Source: a bacterium (GTDB taxonomy: Bacteria > Patescibacteriota > Gracilibacteria > JAHISY01). Taken from it: a stretch of 64,000 nucleotides of DNA. Of this stretch, positions 16,178-24,500 are shown piece by piece. Each line of letters begins with the position of its first letter. Within the stretch, counting starts at the first letter, position 1. The notes under the pieces were generated by a model. That model did no database searches. It was not told the DNA's origin and worked only from the letters and a program-made list of their open reading frames with translations. Made by a program: the position numbers and the translations under genes. The stretch covers positions 130,070 through 194,069 of the forward strand of contig JAJYAT010000001.1 in NCBI GenBank assembly GCA_021779375.1, given 5' to 3'.

Positions 16178-18566
16178 GAAATTGAACCAACTGCTTGCGA
16201 AACTCCCCAGCTTCCTACTGCCCGCACTCTGTTTCATTTTGCTTTTCGTCGTGCTGAACCAACCGACACTCGCGGCTGGACCAGATCAAACAACAGCCGT
16301 CCCGGAAACATTCCTTCAAAGTTTGGGTGGTTTTGCGAAAATTTATTCCAGTGTGATTCTCGTCATCGTGATGTTGACCTATGTCTTCGCGCTGATGGTG
16401 GGCGACCTCATCGACAGCACCTTCATCCTCGACACCGGCATGGGTGACACGCTCCACATGGTCTGGTCGGTCGTGCGCAATTTCGTGAATATCGGCTTCA
16501 TCCTAGTCCTACTCGTCATCGCCGCGATGGTCGTCTTCGGCGGCGCGGGCGACAAAGGACTCGGCATGTTGAAGAAAGTTTTACCGAAATTTATTCTGGC
16601 GCTCGTCTTTGTAAATTTCACTTTTTTCGCGGGGCGTTTCATTCTCACGACCAACGATGTTTTGGCGACAGCGATTTTCGCCTTGCCAAAAACAGTCGCG
16701 GGCGACCGCATGATCAATCTGCCCTGTGCGCCTGGCCTCAGCGCCGAAGCTTGCCGCGATGAGATTATGAAAACAGTCACCGGCTCCTACGCAGGCGATC
16801 AAGAAATTGGCAAGGATCTGAAAGAAAAGCTGACTACAAACATCCAAAAACTGCAAAACACGATGGCTGAGCACAAAATCGCGGACACGATCGACAAAAA
16901 AAATGTTGCACTCTTGCTCGTCTCGAGCATGCTGGATTTGAAAAATTTGGTCAGCAGCAAGGGCGTGCTGGGCGGCAGCTGGGACACTGCCATCAGCGGA
17001 ATCATGGCGATCATCACCGCAGGTGCCGTCGGAATCGTGATCTTCATGCTCATGCTCGCGCTCATCGTACGCATGGTCGTACTCTGGATGTGTCTCGCGC
17101 TTTCGCCCGTCGCGGCACTCGCAGTCGTCCTCGGCGATGTGATTCCCGGAGCGAATCTGAAAGGCGATCTCGATTTGCTGGGTATTTTCATCAAGCATGC
17201 TTTCATGCCAACACTCGTCTCGATCCCACTCTCGATTGGCTTAATCATGATTTTCACCAACAACACAATCAAGCCTGACTCGGGCGGCGTACTCGGATCC
17301 ATCGGCGGCTCGGCGGGTGCGGGTAATTTCAATTCGCTGCTCTGGTGGATCGCCTCGATCATCATCATCTGGTTCGGAGTCAATACGATGATCAAGAAGT
17401 CGAGCGAATACGCTTCGAAAATTACGGACAAGATTCACGGCGGCGTGAACTCCGCAGCGGGCACCGTTGCAGGCACTTTGAAATACGCGCCGATTTTGCC
17501 ATCTTGGAATGGTGGCGGAAATCGTTCGTTAGCGTCTTATACGCAAATCCCTCGTGATATAAGTTCTTTGATGGAAGCACAATCTAGTAATCGCGCCAAC
17601 GAAGATGCAAAAAGAGCTGCGCCTGCTTTCGGTTACGAACCACAAAAAATGAATCCTGCGACCTTCAACCAGCAGGCTAAAGGAATTCAAACTACCACCG
17701 TAGCTCAATTGATAGCGGCAATCAACGGATTGGTCAAGCAAGGTTTGACAAGAGATAGTAACTTCGACAACAACACTGCTGGAAAATTTTTCGAAAACAA
17801 TAAGACCGCTTTGGAAGAAATAGGAATCAAGAGTGCGGAAGCACTCAAAGAAAAATCTGTGCAGTTTATCTTAGATCAGATTAAACATAGCAATCCTGCA
17901 ATGGCACCGCAAGTCAAAACGGCGGAAGACGGTCTTGATAAAAACGATTCTGATTTCAATTCAAGCCCTGCTGACGACAATAAGCCTGAGGATAAGACTG
18001 ATGTTAAAAATGCTCTGGGCATTGAAGACTTATCGCGATTTGGAGAAAAGATTAACCAGAAAGACATAAACGAGGCGGATGTTGAGAAAAAAGAATTTAA
18101 CATCAATGGTTCGGTGGTTTACAAGATTAAAGACAAGAGCGGCAAGGTTCTCCTCACGAAAAAAATTGATGGGGGAACTGATGCGCAAGGCAAAAAAGTC
18201 GACGATTATTTCGAGGTCCTGGGCGCCGAAAGCGACTTCGACAAACCAATCGATCAAGTCGACAACGACGATGGAGCGGCTACAGCGAACCTATTGGCTA
18301 ATTTAAAGAAATCGAAAGCGCTCCTTTCGCCTGAGCAAATAGCAAAAATTAAGGAGAATATTCTAGGAGGACTTAACGCTGGAAAGATAACTTCAACCCA
18401 GCTTAACGACCTTGAGGGCGGTGTTAGGAATTTCTTTGATGACGAAGAAAAAGACAAAACTAATCGCGATGATCTTTTGAAAGCAATCACTGCCCAAAAA
18501 TCCAAACCACAAGGTCCCAACCCAAATCCAGCACCAACACCTCCGACTCCTCCTCCCACACATTAA
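16170..18566 (+). CDS. VirB6/TrbL-like polytopic membrane protein (type IV secretion/conjugation channel type)
   Basis: A 798-residue protein. ATG 16170 (ATGCTTAA overlapping the upstream stop) gives a signal-like start (LPSFLLPALCFILLFVVLNQPTLAA). Several long helices follow: FAKIYSSVILVIVMLTYVFALMV, NIGFILVLLVIAAMVVF, FILALVFVNFTFFAGRFIL, ISGIMAIITAGAVGIVIFMLMLALIVRMVVLWMCLALSPVAALAVVL and WWIASIIIIWFGVNTMI. The RMVVLWMCLALSPVAALA segment and the GG-rich membrane order resemble VirB6/TrbL-type proteins found in CPR secretion clusters. The C-terminal 330 residues are hydrophilic, ending in a PNPAPTPPTPPP tail. No VirB4 or other T4SS gene lies in the window, so function is inferred. Confidence 0.68.
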   Translation: MLKKLNQLLAKLPSFLLPALCFILLFVVLNQPTLAAGPDQTTAVPETFLQSLGGFAKIYSSVILVIVMLTYVFALMVGDLIDSTFILDTGMGDTLHMVWSVVRNFVNIGFILVLLVIAAMVVFGGAGDKGLGMLKKVLPKFILALVFVNFTFFAGRFILTTNDVLATAIFALPKTVAGDRMINLPCAPGLSAEACRDEIMKTVTGSYAGDQEIGKDLKEKLTTNIQKLQNTMAEHKIADTIDKKNVALLLVSSMLDLKNLVSSKGVLGGSWDTAISGIMAIITAGAVGIVIFMLMLALIVRMVVLWMCLALSPVAALAVVLGDVIPGANLKGDLDLLGIFIKHAFMPTLVSIPLSIGLIMIFTNNTIKPDSGGVLGSIGGSAGAGNFNSLLWWIASIIIIWFGVNTMIKKSSEYASKITDKIHGGVNSAAGTVAGTLKYAPILPSWNGGGNRSLASYTQIPRDISSLMEAQSSNRANEDAKRAAPAFGYEPQKMNPATFNQQAKGIQTTTVAQLIAAINGLVKQGLTRDSNFDNNTAGKFFENNKTALEEIGIKSAEALKEKSVQFILDQIKHSNPAMAPQVKTAEDGLDKNDSDFNSSPADDNKPEDKTDVKNALGIEDLSRFGEKINQKDINEADVEKKEFNINGSVVYKIKDKSGKVLLTKKIDGGTDAQGKKVDDYFEVLGAESDFDKPIDQVDNDDGAATANLLANLKKSKALLSPEQIAKIKENILGGLNAGKITSTQLNDLEGGVRNFFDDEEKDKTNRDDLLKAITAQKSKPQGPNPNPAPTPPTPPPTH

Positions 18567-18577
18567 TCTGTGCAGAC

Positions 18578-18607
18578 CGTAGGGAATGAAAATTTTCATT
18601 CCCTACG
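18578..18607. repeat. 30-bp perfect palindrome (CGTAGGGAATGAAAA half-site)
   Basis: The half-site CGTAGGGAATGAAAA is followed by its exact complement, just after the VirB6-like gene. It shares the GTAGGGAA...TTCCCTAC ends with the 28-bp palindrome at 58270. It could also serve as a terminator hairpin, although no U-run follows. Confidence 0.9.
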
Positions 18608-18635
18608 AATCACGCACGCGATTCTGTTTGTAAAA

Positions 18636-18769
18636 TCTCCCCAACCCTGCCTACCGGCAGGCAGGCCCTCTTTACAAAGAGGGGCTCTTGAAACTCTCCC
18701 TTTCAAATTCCCTCCTTTCGCCCCAAAGGGACCACTTCGTGGCAAAGGAGGGCTGGGGAGGATTTGGGA
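18636..18769. repeat. Composite nested inverted-repeat element
   Basis: An outer imperfect stem, CTCCCCAACCCT near 18637 against AGGGCTGGGGAG near 18756, encloses a CCTGCCTACCGGCAGGCAGG palindrome (18648-18667), a CCTCTTT/AAAGAGG hairpin and a CCCTCCTTT/AAAGGAGGG hairpin with the loop CCACTTCGTGG. Related pieces recur at 19395-19450 and 19615-19654. It appears non-coding. Confidence 0.75.
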
Positions 18770-18819
18770 ACAAAAATTTTCCCTCTCCTCTCAAAGATGA
18801 CATTTCCCGCGGCGCAAAT

Positions 18820-18825
18820 TAAAAT
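18820..18825 (+). promoter_or_regulatory. -10 box TAAAAT, leaderless arrangement
   Basis: TAAAAT (in ATTAAAATA) ends 8 bases before the ATG of the HTH protein at 18834. Confidence 0.4.
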
Positions 18826-18833
18826 ACTCTGCG

Positions 18834-19391
18834 ATGTCCGCCCAAAAAGATTTTTATTCCGTCACGCGCGAAGAAGCTGCTGAAGAATTGGGCGTCTCGA
18901 CTCGCACGCTCGACCGCTATTTGAAGCGCGGGAAATTGCGCATGAAGCTTTCGCCGAGCCGTCAGGTTTTGATTCACGAGAAAGATTTGGAGAAATTCGG
19001 CGCGCATTTACAGCCGATCAAGAAAGCCAATCCGACACATTCTGGAAAAAATAAAATGCGCGAAGACCTGCCGCCTGAGGCGATTGAAATTTCGAGCGAA
19101 GCCATCGAGGAAAAAATTTTCCGCGAGCTCTATGACGAAGCCGCCAAGGATTTGCGGGCGAAGCAGGAAAAATTGGAAGCGGCGAGCTTCCGGGTCGGAC
19201 AGCTCGAAGCCCAGCTCAAGAGCTCCGTCCCGCTGCTCGAATTCAAACAAAAAGAGCAGACGATGCTCGGCGAGCAGTCGCGACTGAAAGAAAAACTCGT
19301 CGCCGCGATTTTGAAAAGTTGGGTCTTCCTCGGACTCGCCGTCACCGCGACAATCATCGCGGTCATTCTCGCGCTGGTGAATTATCTTTGA
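18834..19391 (+). CDS. Membrane-anchored helix-turn-helix protein with coiled coil
   Basis: A 185-residue protein with three parts. Residues about 8-50 form a MerR/excisionase-type HTH (YSVTREEAAEELGVSTRTLDRYLKRGKL...VLIHEKDLEKF). Residues about 80-155 are a charged coiled coil (REDLPPEAIEISSEAIEEKI to SRLKEKLVAAI). Residues about 160-184 are one transmembrane helix (WVFLGLAVTATIIAVILALV) at the extreme C-terminus. The protein would thus be tail-anchored with a DNA-binding head in the cytoplasm. The target is unknown; tethering DNA to the membrane or sensing a membrane signal are both possible. It stands alone between two repeat-rich spacers. Confidence 0.7.
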   Translation: MSAQKDFYSVTREEAAEELGVSTRTLDRYLKRGKLRMKLSPSRQVLIHEKDLEKFGAHLQPIKKANPTHSGKNKMREDLPPEAIEISSEAIEEKIFRELYDEAAKDLRAKQEKLEAASFRVGQLEAQLKSSVPLLEFKQKEQTMLGEQSRLKEKLVAAILKSWVFLGLAVTATIIAVILALVNYL

Positions 19392-19449
19392 GCTCTCCCC
19401 AACCCTGTCTACCAGCAGGCAGACTCCCCCAAAAGGGAGGGGTTTGGTC

Positions 19450-19479
19450 GTTAACCCACCACCTAGGTGGTGGGTTAAC
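19450..19479. repeat. 30-bp perfect palindrome (GTTAACCCACCACCT half-site)
   Basis: Half-site GTTAACCCACCACCT is followed by its exact complement. Length and the GTTAACCC/GGGTTAAC ends equal those of the carB and methyltransferase copies, but the core differs. A truncated relative of the 18.6 kb composite repeat (CTCCCCAACCCTGTCTACC) precedes it at 19395. Confidence 0.93.
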
Positions 19480-19560
19480 TTGTTCATAAATTTGAAAATT
19501 CTTTCGCGAGTTCAAGTTTATAGCTTGAGTTGTTCATTTTTCTGTTAGCTCAAATATGTA

Positions 19561-19654
19561 GTTCGAATTACAAATTCGAACCTGCACACATCCAAACTGT
19601 CCCGGTTTTTTGGTTTCCCGCCTTCGCCCCAAGGGGACCACTTCGTGGCGGGAA
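19561..19654. repeat. Two intergenic inverted repeats
   Basis: 19561-19581 is GTTCGAATT and its complement around ACA. 19615-19654 pairs TTCCCGCC with GGCGGGAA around a core CCCCAAGGGGACCACTTCGTGG, nearly identical to the core of the 18.6 kb composite element. The spacer 19392-19705 contains only such repeats; no gene was seen. Confidence 0.75.
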
Positions 19655-19705
19655 GACAAAATTGTTTGTAGGTTCTGCTTCACGCTATATGTTCCATGCT
19701 TCAAA

Positions 19706-21253
19706 CTATTCTTCCTCCTCTTTCTGAAGCAGCTCGCGGAAGCGGACATATTCTGTGAGACGCAGTCCGGTAAATTTGGCGAGCAAGACATCACCCGCGA
19801 TGAAGAGAAAAATAATTTCGGGATGCGCGAGCATCAAAGTTTGGAAGCCGCTCCACTGTCCGACGACGAGATAGCAGGCGAGCGAGACGAGCAGCAATTC
19901 ACTGAGCATGCGAATAGCCGAGCGCGAACCTTTTTCGGATTGAATCGAGACGAATTTTTCGGCAAGTGTAGACATGATGAGCATCGGGAAAATCGAAGCG
20001 GCGATGAGGTCGGCGACGCGATAATAGGAGCCGAGCGGCGCGAGCCAAGTCATGAGCACGATGGCAGCGAAAATCGCGAGCGCGACGAAAGAGAGGACGA
20101 TGGCGAGCCGTGGCGTGTAGGCTAGACGATAACGCCGCAAAATTTTGCGAATTAAAACCGAAGCGAAAACAACGACGCACAGCACGATGATTCCGAGCTT
20201 CCAGCCGATGGCGAGGAAAGCGAGCGTCAGCACCGAAGGCGTATAGACGCCGAGCGTCGTCACACCGACGACCTGCTTGAGAAAAGCGACCAGTGTCGCA
20301 ATCACCGGCAACATCAAAACGAGCAGAATGACCGAGGCGGGAATTCCTGAGGCAACGAGATAATTGACGAGGAAAGAAAGTGGCGCGGTGAGTCTGAACG
20401 CTTCCAATCCGGAGTCGATGGCCTGGAGTGGAATCGCCTGCAGCTCGAGCGTGGAAGCGAGCTTTGTAATATCATCCGTGAGCAAAATTTCGCGGAGCGC
20501 ATCGGAGCGCGTGAGTAAAATTTCGCGCGGTGCGAGTGCAGCGAAATTGCCGCGGGCGATGCGTGCGAGTGAATCGAGATTGCCGTCTGAGATCACGACG
20601 ATTTCTTTCGCGGAAAAATCGAGTAGCGGATTGAGTTTCTGCGCAAAACTCGCGAGTGAATTCAGACCCTCGCTGCCGCGCGTCCAGAGAATAATTAAAT
20701 TGGTCGAGCGCAGCGCTTCGAATTTCGCCTGCAGCGCCGCAGTGAGCGCATTCTCACCGGCGAAAAATCCGACCTGATCTTCGACGCCCCAGGCGGTATT
20801 GAGGAAAATATTCTGCTCGCGCGCCGCTCCGGACAAAGCCGCAATCTTGTCTTCGTAAGCGCGTGAGTCGGTGAGCAGGAGTGCCGAGCGCGCGAAAACG
20901 AAAAGCTCAAAACTGGTCTCGGCTGTCTCTTTGCCGACGCGCATCGCGAGCGTAATTTTGAAAATTCCGGGTTTGGTGAAAACATGAGTGACCGTCTCGC
21001 CGCTACCCGTCGTGCCGTCACCAAAATTCCAAGTGAATACTGCCGGTCGTTCGGGAAAAAGATTGAGTGAATGCGTCGCAGAAAATTCGGTATTCGCACC
21101 GAGTGCCGCCGTCTCGTCCGCCGAAATCACCGCCTGCAAAGTTTCGGTTGGTGCCACCACAGCATCAGATGCCACAGCGGAAGCCGTCGAACCGACGAGC
21201 AAAAACGCGAAAAGACTGAGCGAAACCTTTGAGAAAAGTCTGCGAAAGTTCAT
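19706..21253 (-). CDS. Exported PKD-domain protein with C-terminal seven-helix membrane domain (7TM-transglutaminase type)
   Basis: A 515-residue protein. Signal peptide (SLSLFAFLLVGSTASAVA), then a PKD-like Ig domain near residues 40-120 (VFTWNFGDGTTGSGETVTHVFTKPGIFKITL, with the diagnostic WNFGDG), an alpha/beta extracellular region near 125-290, and a C-terminal block of about seven helices. The segment GVTTLGVYTPSVLTLAFLAIGWKLG is characteristic of the 7TM domains usually fused to an inactive transglutaminase, which is not recognisable here. Function unknown, probably envelope sensing or remodelling. The 3' end of ilvE lies 4 bases upstream, so this gene is co-transcribed with ilvE. Confidence 0.72.
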   Translation of the reverse strand: MNFRRLFSKVSLSLFAFLLVGSTASAVASDAVVAPTETLQAVISADETAALGANTEFSATHSLNLFPERPAVFTWNFGDGTTGSGETVTHVFTKPGIFKITLAMRVGKETAETSFELFVFARSALLLTDSRAYEDKIAALSGAAREQNIFLNTAWGVEDQVGFFAGENALTAALQAKFEALRSTNLIILWTRGSEGLNSLASFAQKLNPLLDFSAKEIVVISDGNLDSLARIARGNFAALAPREILLTRSDALREILLTDDITKLASTLELQAIPLQAIDSGLEAFRLTAPLSFLVNYLVASGIPASVILLVLMLPVIATLVAFLKQVVGVTTLGVYTPSVLTLAFLAIGWKLGIIVLCVVVFASVLIRKILRRYRLAYTPRLAIVLSFVALAIFAAIVLMTWLAPLGSYYRVADLIAASIFPMLIMSTLAEKFVSIQSEKGSRSAIRMLSELLLVSLACYLVVGQWSGFQTLMLAHPEIIFLFIAGDVLLAKFTGLRLTEYVRFRELLQKEEEE

Positions 21254-21257
21254 GCCG

Positions 21258-22184
21258 CTATTTTACAAAAGTGAGCCACTTTTTGTATTTCGGAATTTCG
21301 CCGGCGACTGCCGCGAGGAAAGTCGCGCGCAATTTCGTGGTGAATGGACCAATCTTGCCATTGCCGATTTTCTTGTCGTCGAGCGAGCCGATGGGCTGAA
21401 CCTCCGCGGCCGTGCCCGTGAAGAAAACCTCATCGGCAGAATAGAAATCCTTTAGCTTGAAATCGCCCTCTTTGGTCTTCACTCCCAAATCTTTGGCAAT
21501 GCTGAAAACCGCGTCGCGCGTGATGCCCGCGAGAATCGAGCCGAGCCGCGGCGTGTGCAGCAAACCTTTTTTCAGGAAGAATATGTTTTCACCCGGACCC
21601 TCCGCGACGAAACCGCGATGGTCGAGGAACAGTGCCTCATCGTATTTCGCTTTTTTGATCTCGAGTGAAGCGAGAATGGAATTAACGTAGTGTCCGCAAA
21701 CTTTCGCATCACCGACGACCGAGTCCGGATGGAGCCGAATAAATTTCGAAGTCTTGACTCGAATCGGTTTGCCGCCGAGATAAGAATCCCACGGCCAACA
21801 AGCAACCGCGAGCGAGACTGGTGCGCCGACAGGATTGAGGCCCATCTTGCCGTAATCGAAGAAGGCGAGCGGGCGAATGTAGCCCGCCGAAATTTTGTTC
21901 GCACGCACAGTCGCGACGATTGCCGCCGCCACCTCTTTTTGCGAATAGGGGATTTTCATCTCGAGCGCCTTGGCAGAGTAGAAAAGACGCGCGACATGTT
22001 CTTTGAGGCGGAAAATCGCCGGTCCATTTTTCGTCGCGTAAAAACGAATGCCCTCGAAAACGCCCGAGCCATAATGCAGCGCGTGCGCCAGCACGTGAAT
22101 CTGCGCATTTTGCCAAGCGACCATTTGACCATTCAGCCAAATTTTTTCCGTCGTTTGAAACGCAGCTTTGGGAAGTTTTTGCAT
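21258..22184 (-). CDS. ilvE: Branched-chain amino acid aminotransferase
   Basis: A 308-residue fold-type IV PLP enzyme that exchanges the amino group between glutamate and the keto acids of Ile, Leu and Val. Landmarks: WLNGQMVAWQNAQIHVLAHALHYGSGVFEGIRFY at the N-terminus, GYIRPLAFFDYGKMGLNP, the catalytic lysine in GDAKVCGHYVNSILA, EALFLDHRGFVAEGPGENIFFLKKG, and ITRDAVFSIAKDLG. Length matches the family. A TAAAAT box ends 6 bases before ATG 22184. Together with cimA in this window it points to isoleucine synthesis from pyruvate. Confidence 0.95.
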   Translation of the reverse strand: MQKLPKAAFQTTEKIWLNGQMVAWQNAQIHVLAHALHYGSGVFEGIRFYATKNGPAIFRLKEHVARLFYSAKALEMKIPYSQKEVAAAIVATVRANKISAGYIRPLAFFDYGKMGLNPVGAPVSLAVACWPWDSYLGGKPIRVKTSKFIRLHPDSVVGDAKVCGHYVNSILASLEIKKAKYDEALFLDHRGFVAEGPGENIFFLKKGLLHTPRLGSILAGITRDAVFSIAKDLGVKTKEGDFKLKDFYSADEVFFTGTAAEVQPIGSLDDKKIGNGKIGPFTTKLRATFLAAVAGEIPKYKKWLTFVK

Positions 22185-22190
22185 GCGGAG

Positions 22191-22196
22191 ATTTTA
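22191..22196 (-). promoter_or_regulatory. ilvE -10 box TAAAAT, leaderless arrangement
   Basis: TAAAAT on the minus strand, then CTCCGC, then the ilvE ATG: a 6-base gap that puts the transcription start on the start codon. Confidence 0.5.
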
Positions 22197-22269
22197 ACTT
22201 TTTGTAGCCGAAAACTAAAATGCGCCGCTCATTGAAAATGAGTTGAATCTTGTTGGAAAAATTAATCGC

Positions 22270-24129
22270 TTATTTCTTCTGCCCTTTCCAGTAAAGAATG
22301 TTGTAGCCTTTTTCAAAAGCGGCAATCGCGGCGGTCAGGATGTCGGGAGAATTCGCGCGCGAGACGACGGAATTTTGCGCTGAATCTTCCAGCTTCATGC
22401 GCACCTCGGTCGTCGCATCCGTACCATTCGCATCGACGAAGACGGCGAAGTCGGTGAGGCGCGGCTCGAAACTTTTGCCAATCAGCGCTGCACGAATCGC
22501 AGAAATAATCGCGTCGACCGGACCGACACCTTTGCTTTCGGCTTTTAATTTTTTGCCGAAAAATTCCACAACCACTTTCGCGCGCGGTGGATTTTTCTTG
22601 TGAATTTCGAGCTCGTAATCGAGCACGCGCATCACGCGCTCATCGGAAGTTAGATCGGCGAGCACTTCTTCGATCAGGCTTTGGAGGTCGGACTTCGCGA
22701 CTGACTTGCCCTTCGCGAGGAAAGTTTCGATGGCGAAAAGCACTTCCTGTAAGTGTGAATCTTTTAGATTTGCTGAGAATTCTTTTTGCAAAACTTTTTT
22801 CAATTCCGTGCGCGTCGGCGTTTTAGCAAAGAGAATTTTTTTGCGCTCAGCGAAACCTGCCGACCGAATCGCGTAAAGTTTGAACTCGAGGAAGCGATCG
22901 ACTTCGGCGAGCTTCGGTTCGACTGCCGGCGGAATCGGATGCGAATCGAGTGCCGAGCGCGGATCCTTGAGCCCGGTGCCTGTCGCGATCAGGACAACCG
23001 TGGCAGACTTTTTGAGAATGCCTTTCTTTTGTAATTTTGTAATCGCAGCCAGCGGGAGCGCACCCGACGGCTCAGTGAAAATCGCCTCGCGCTCACCCAG
23101 TTTTTTTTGCGCCGCGACAACTTCAGCTTCGCTCACGGTGATTGCCGTCCCGCCCGAATCACGCACCGCCGCCAGAGCTTTCAGGTCGTCGAGCGGGCGA
23201 CCGATGCCGACCGCGGAACAAATCGTCGCAGGATGCGCGACGAAAGGTGCTTTTTTAAGTTTCCGGGTGAAAGCCGCGACGACCGTCGAGCAACCGCTCG
23301 GCTGAACCGCAACCATCTTCGGTAGTTTTTTGGTGAAGCCGAGTTTTTTAAATTCGACGAAGCCTTTCCAGATCGCGGAGAGATTCGTCCCGCAACCGAC
23401 CGGCACGATGACGAAGTCGGGAACTCGCCAATTCAATTGTTCGACAATTTCGAAGGCGATGGTTTTCTGACCCTCGCTGCGAAAGACATAATCACCCGCG
23501 AGGTAGAAGTGATATTTCGCCGCCATTTGCGAAGCGAGCTCGCAGCAGTCAGCGTAAGTCCCGCGAATCGAGAGCACGCGCGCGCCGTAACTCATCGCTT
23601 GGGCTAATTTACCAAGCGGCGTGTTTTCGGGAATCAAGACATAGCAAGGCAGTCCCGCGACAGCCGAGTACGCCGCGACCGACGCCGCCATATTGCCGGT
23701 CGAGGCGACGACGATGGCTTTGGCTTTGAGCTCCACCGCTTTGGAAATTTCGACGAGTGAACCGCGATCCTTGAAAACGCCGGTCGGATTCATGCCTTCG
23801 TTTTTGACGAATAAATTTGGCTGCTTGAGTTCAGCAGCAATTTTGAGAATCGGAATGAGCGGCGTGCCGCCTTCACCCAGTGAGATGATTTTGGCGTGCA
23901 CTCCAAGTGGAAAAAACGGCAGATATTTTTTGGCAGAAAGTGGCGCGTTTTTTTGGAATTCTGCCGCGACGCGTTTTTTTAATTGCGCGAAATCAAATTC
24001 AACATCGAGCGCCTCACCGCAACGTGGACAAACTGAGACCGAGTCTTTTTCGGCGACGAGCGCAGCGCAGCCGACACAGCGTAATTTGTAAGTTGAGTTT
24101 TTCAAATGCCAAAAAGATAACGCCGCCAT
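22270..24129 (-). CDS. thrC: Threonine synthase fused to a C-terminal LeuA-type regulatory domain
   Basis: A 619-residue protein. Residues 18-37 form a CxxC-x12-CxxC zinc ribbon (usual in one group of threonine synthases). Residues about 75-430 are the fold-type II PLP domain: GEGGTPLIP, the PLP lysine K120 in GVFKDRGS, ASTGNMAASVAAYSAVAGLPC, VPVGCGTNLSAIWKGF and TEPSGALPLAA. It converts O-phosphohomoserine to threonine. Beyond about residue 470 is an extra region whose last 100 residues (VVVEFFGKKLKAES, GVGPVDAIISAIRAAL, DANGTDATTEVRMKLED, SPDILTAAIAAFEKGYN) match the allosteric domain of isopropylmalate/citramalate synthases. This predicts feedback control by a branched-chain amino acid. 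The 5' end overlaps the ftsB-like gene by 28 bases. Confidence 0.85.
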   Translation of the reverse strand: MAALSFWHLKNSTYKLRCVGCAALVAEKDSVSVCPRCGEALDVEFDFAQLKKRVAAEFQKNAPLSAKKYLPFFPLGVHAKIISLGEGGTPLIPILKIAAELKQPNLFVKNEGMNPTGVFKDRGSLVEISKAVELKAKAIVVASTGNMAASVAAYSAVAGLPCYVLIPENTPLGKLAQAMSYGARVLSIRGTYADCCELASQMAAKYHFYLAGDYVFRSEGQKTIAFEIVEQLNWRVPDFVIVPVGCGTNLSAIWKGFVEFKKLGFTKKLPKMVAVQPSGCSTVVAAFTRKLKKAPFVAHPATICSAVGIGRPLDDLKALAAVRDSGGTAITVSEAEVVAAQKKLGEREAIFTEPSGALPLAAITKLQKKGILKKSATVVLIATGTGLKDPRSALDSHPIPPAVEPKLAEVDRFLEFKLYAIRSAGFAERKKILFAKTPTRTELKKVLQKEFSANLKDSHLQEVLFAIETFLAKGKSVAKSDLQSLIEEVLADLTSDERVMRVLDYELEIHKKNPPRAKVVVEFFGKKLKAESKGVGPVDAIISAIRAALIGKSFEPRLTDFAVFVDANGTDATTEVRMKLEDSAQNSVVSRANSPDILTAAIAAFEKGYNILYWKGQKK

Positions 24130-24500
24130 TTTTGGGAAGGCGTGAGTAGGGTGAGGCTTTTGTCTTCTGCAGTCTTGCTAGGTAAAAAATCCGCAATCGT
24201 CTGCGTCTCGTCTGTGAGAATGATGACATCTTCGCCCGGCTGTTTTTGACCGAGCAATTCTTTCGCGACTTTCTCACGGTAACGCGCCGACTGAGCATAA
24301 GCCAGTTCGCCGGATCTGCCCGCGAGCTCAGCCCGCTGCGCCTCGATTGAAGTCGAGGAAGTCGAGATGTATGTCCCGACCTGAAAAAGGTCGCGGTAAG
24401 TCGAACGCGCCAGCGCAAACAGCATGAAAACAATCACAATAAAACTCGCACTAAGTACGATTTTGAAATAAAGCGGCTGGGAATTGGTTCGGGGGGTCAT
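24102..24500 (-). CDS. FtsB/DivIC-like septum formation protein
   Basis: A 132-residue bitopic membrane protein: a short cytoplasmic N-terminus, one helix (YFKIVLSASFIVIVFMLFALA), a coiled-coil region (TSSTSIEAQRAELAGRSGELAYAQSARYREKVAKELLG) and the family's PGEDVIIL motif. These features define the FtsB/DivIC group, which links FtsQ and FtsL in the divisome. Its start codon lies within the left inverted repeat of the four-helix-bundle element, so insertion of that element has replaced or supplied the upstream sequence. It overlaps the threonine synthase start by 28 bases. Confidence 0.82.
   Translation of the reverse strand: MTPRTNSQPLYFKIVLSASFIVIVFMLFALARSTYRDLFQVGTYISTSSTSIEAQRAELAGRSGELAYAQSARYREKVAKELLGQKQPGEDVIILTDETQTIADFLPSKTAEDKSLTLLTPSQKWRRYLFGI

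Noticed and set aside
16581..17431. Long minus-strand frames opposite the VirB6-like gene
   Set aside because: They mirror its codon bias and carry no recognisable motif.
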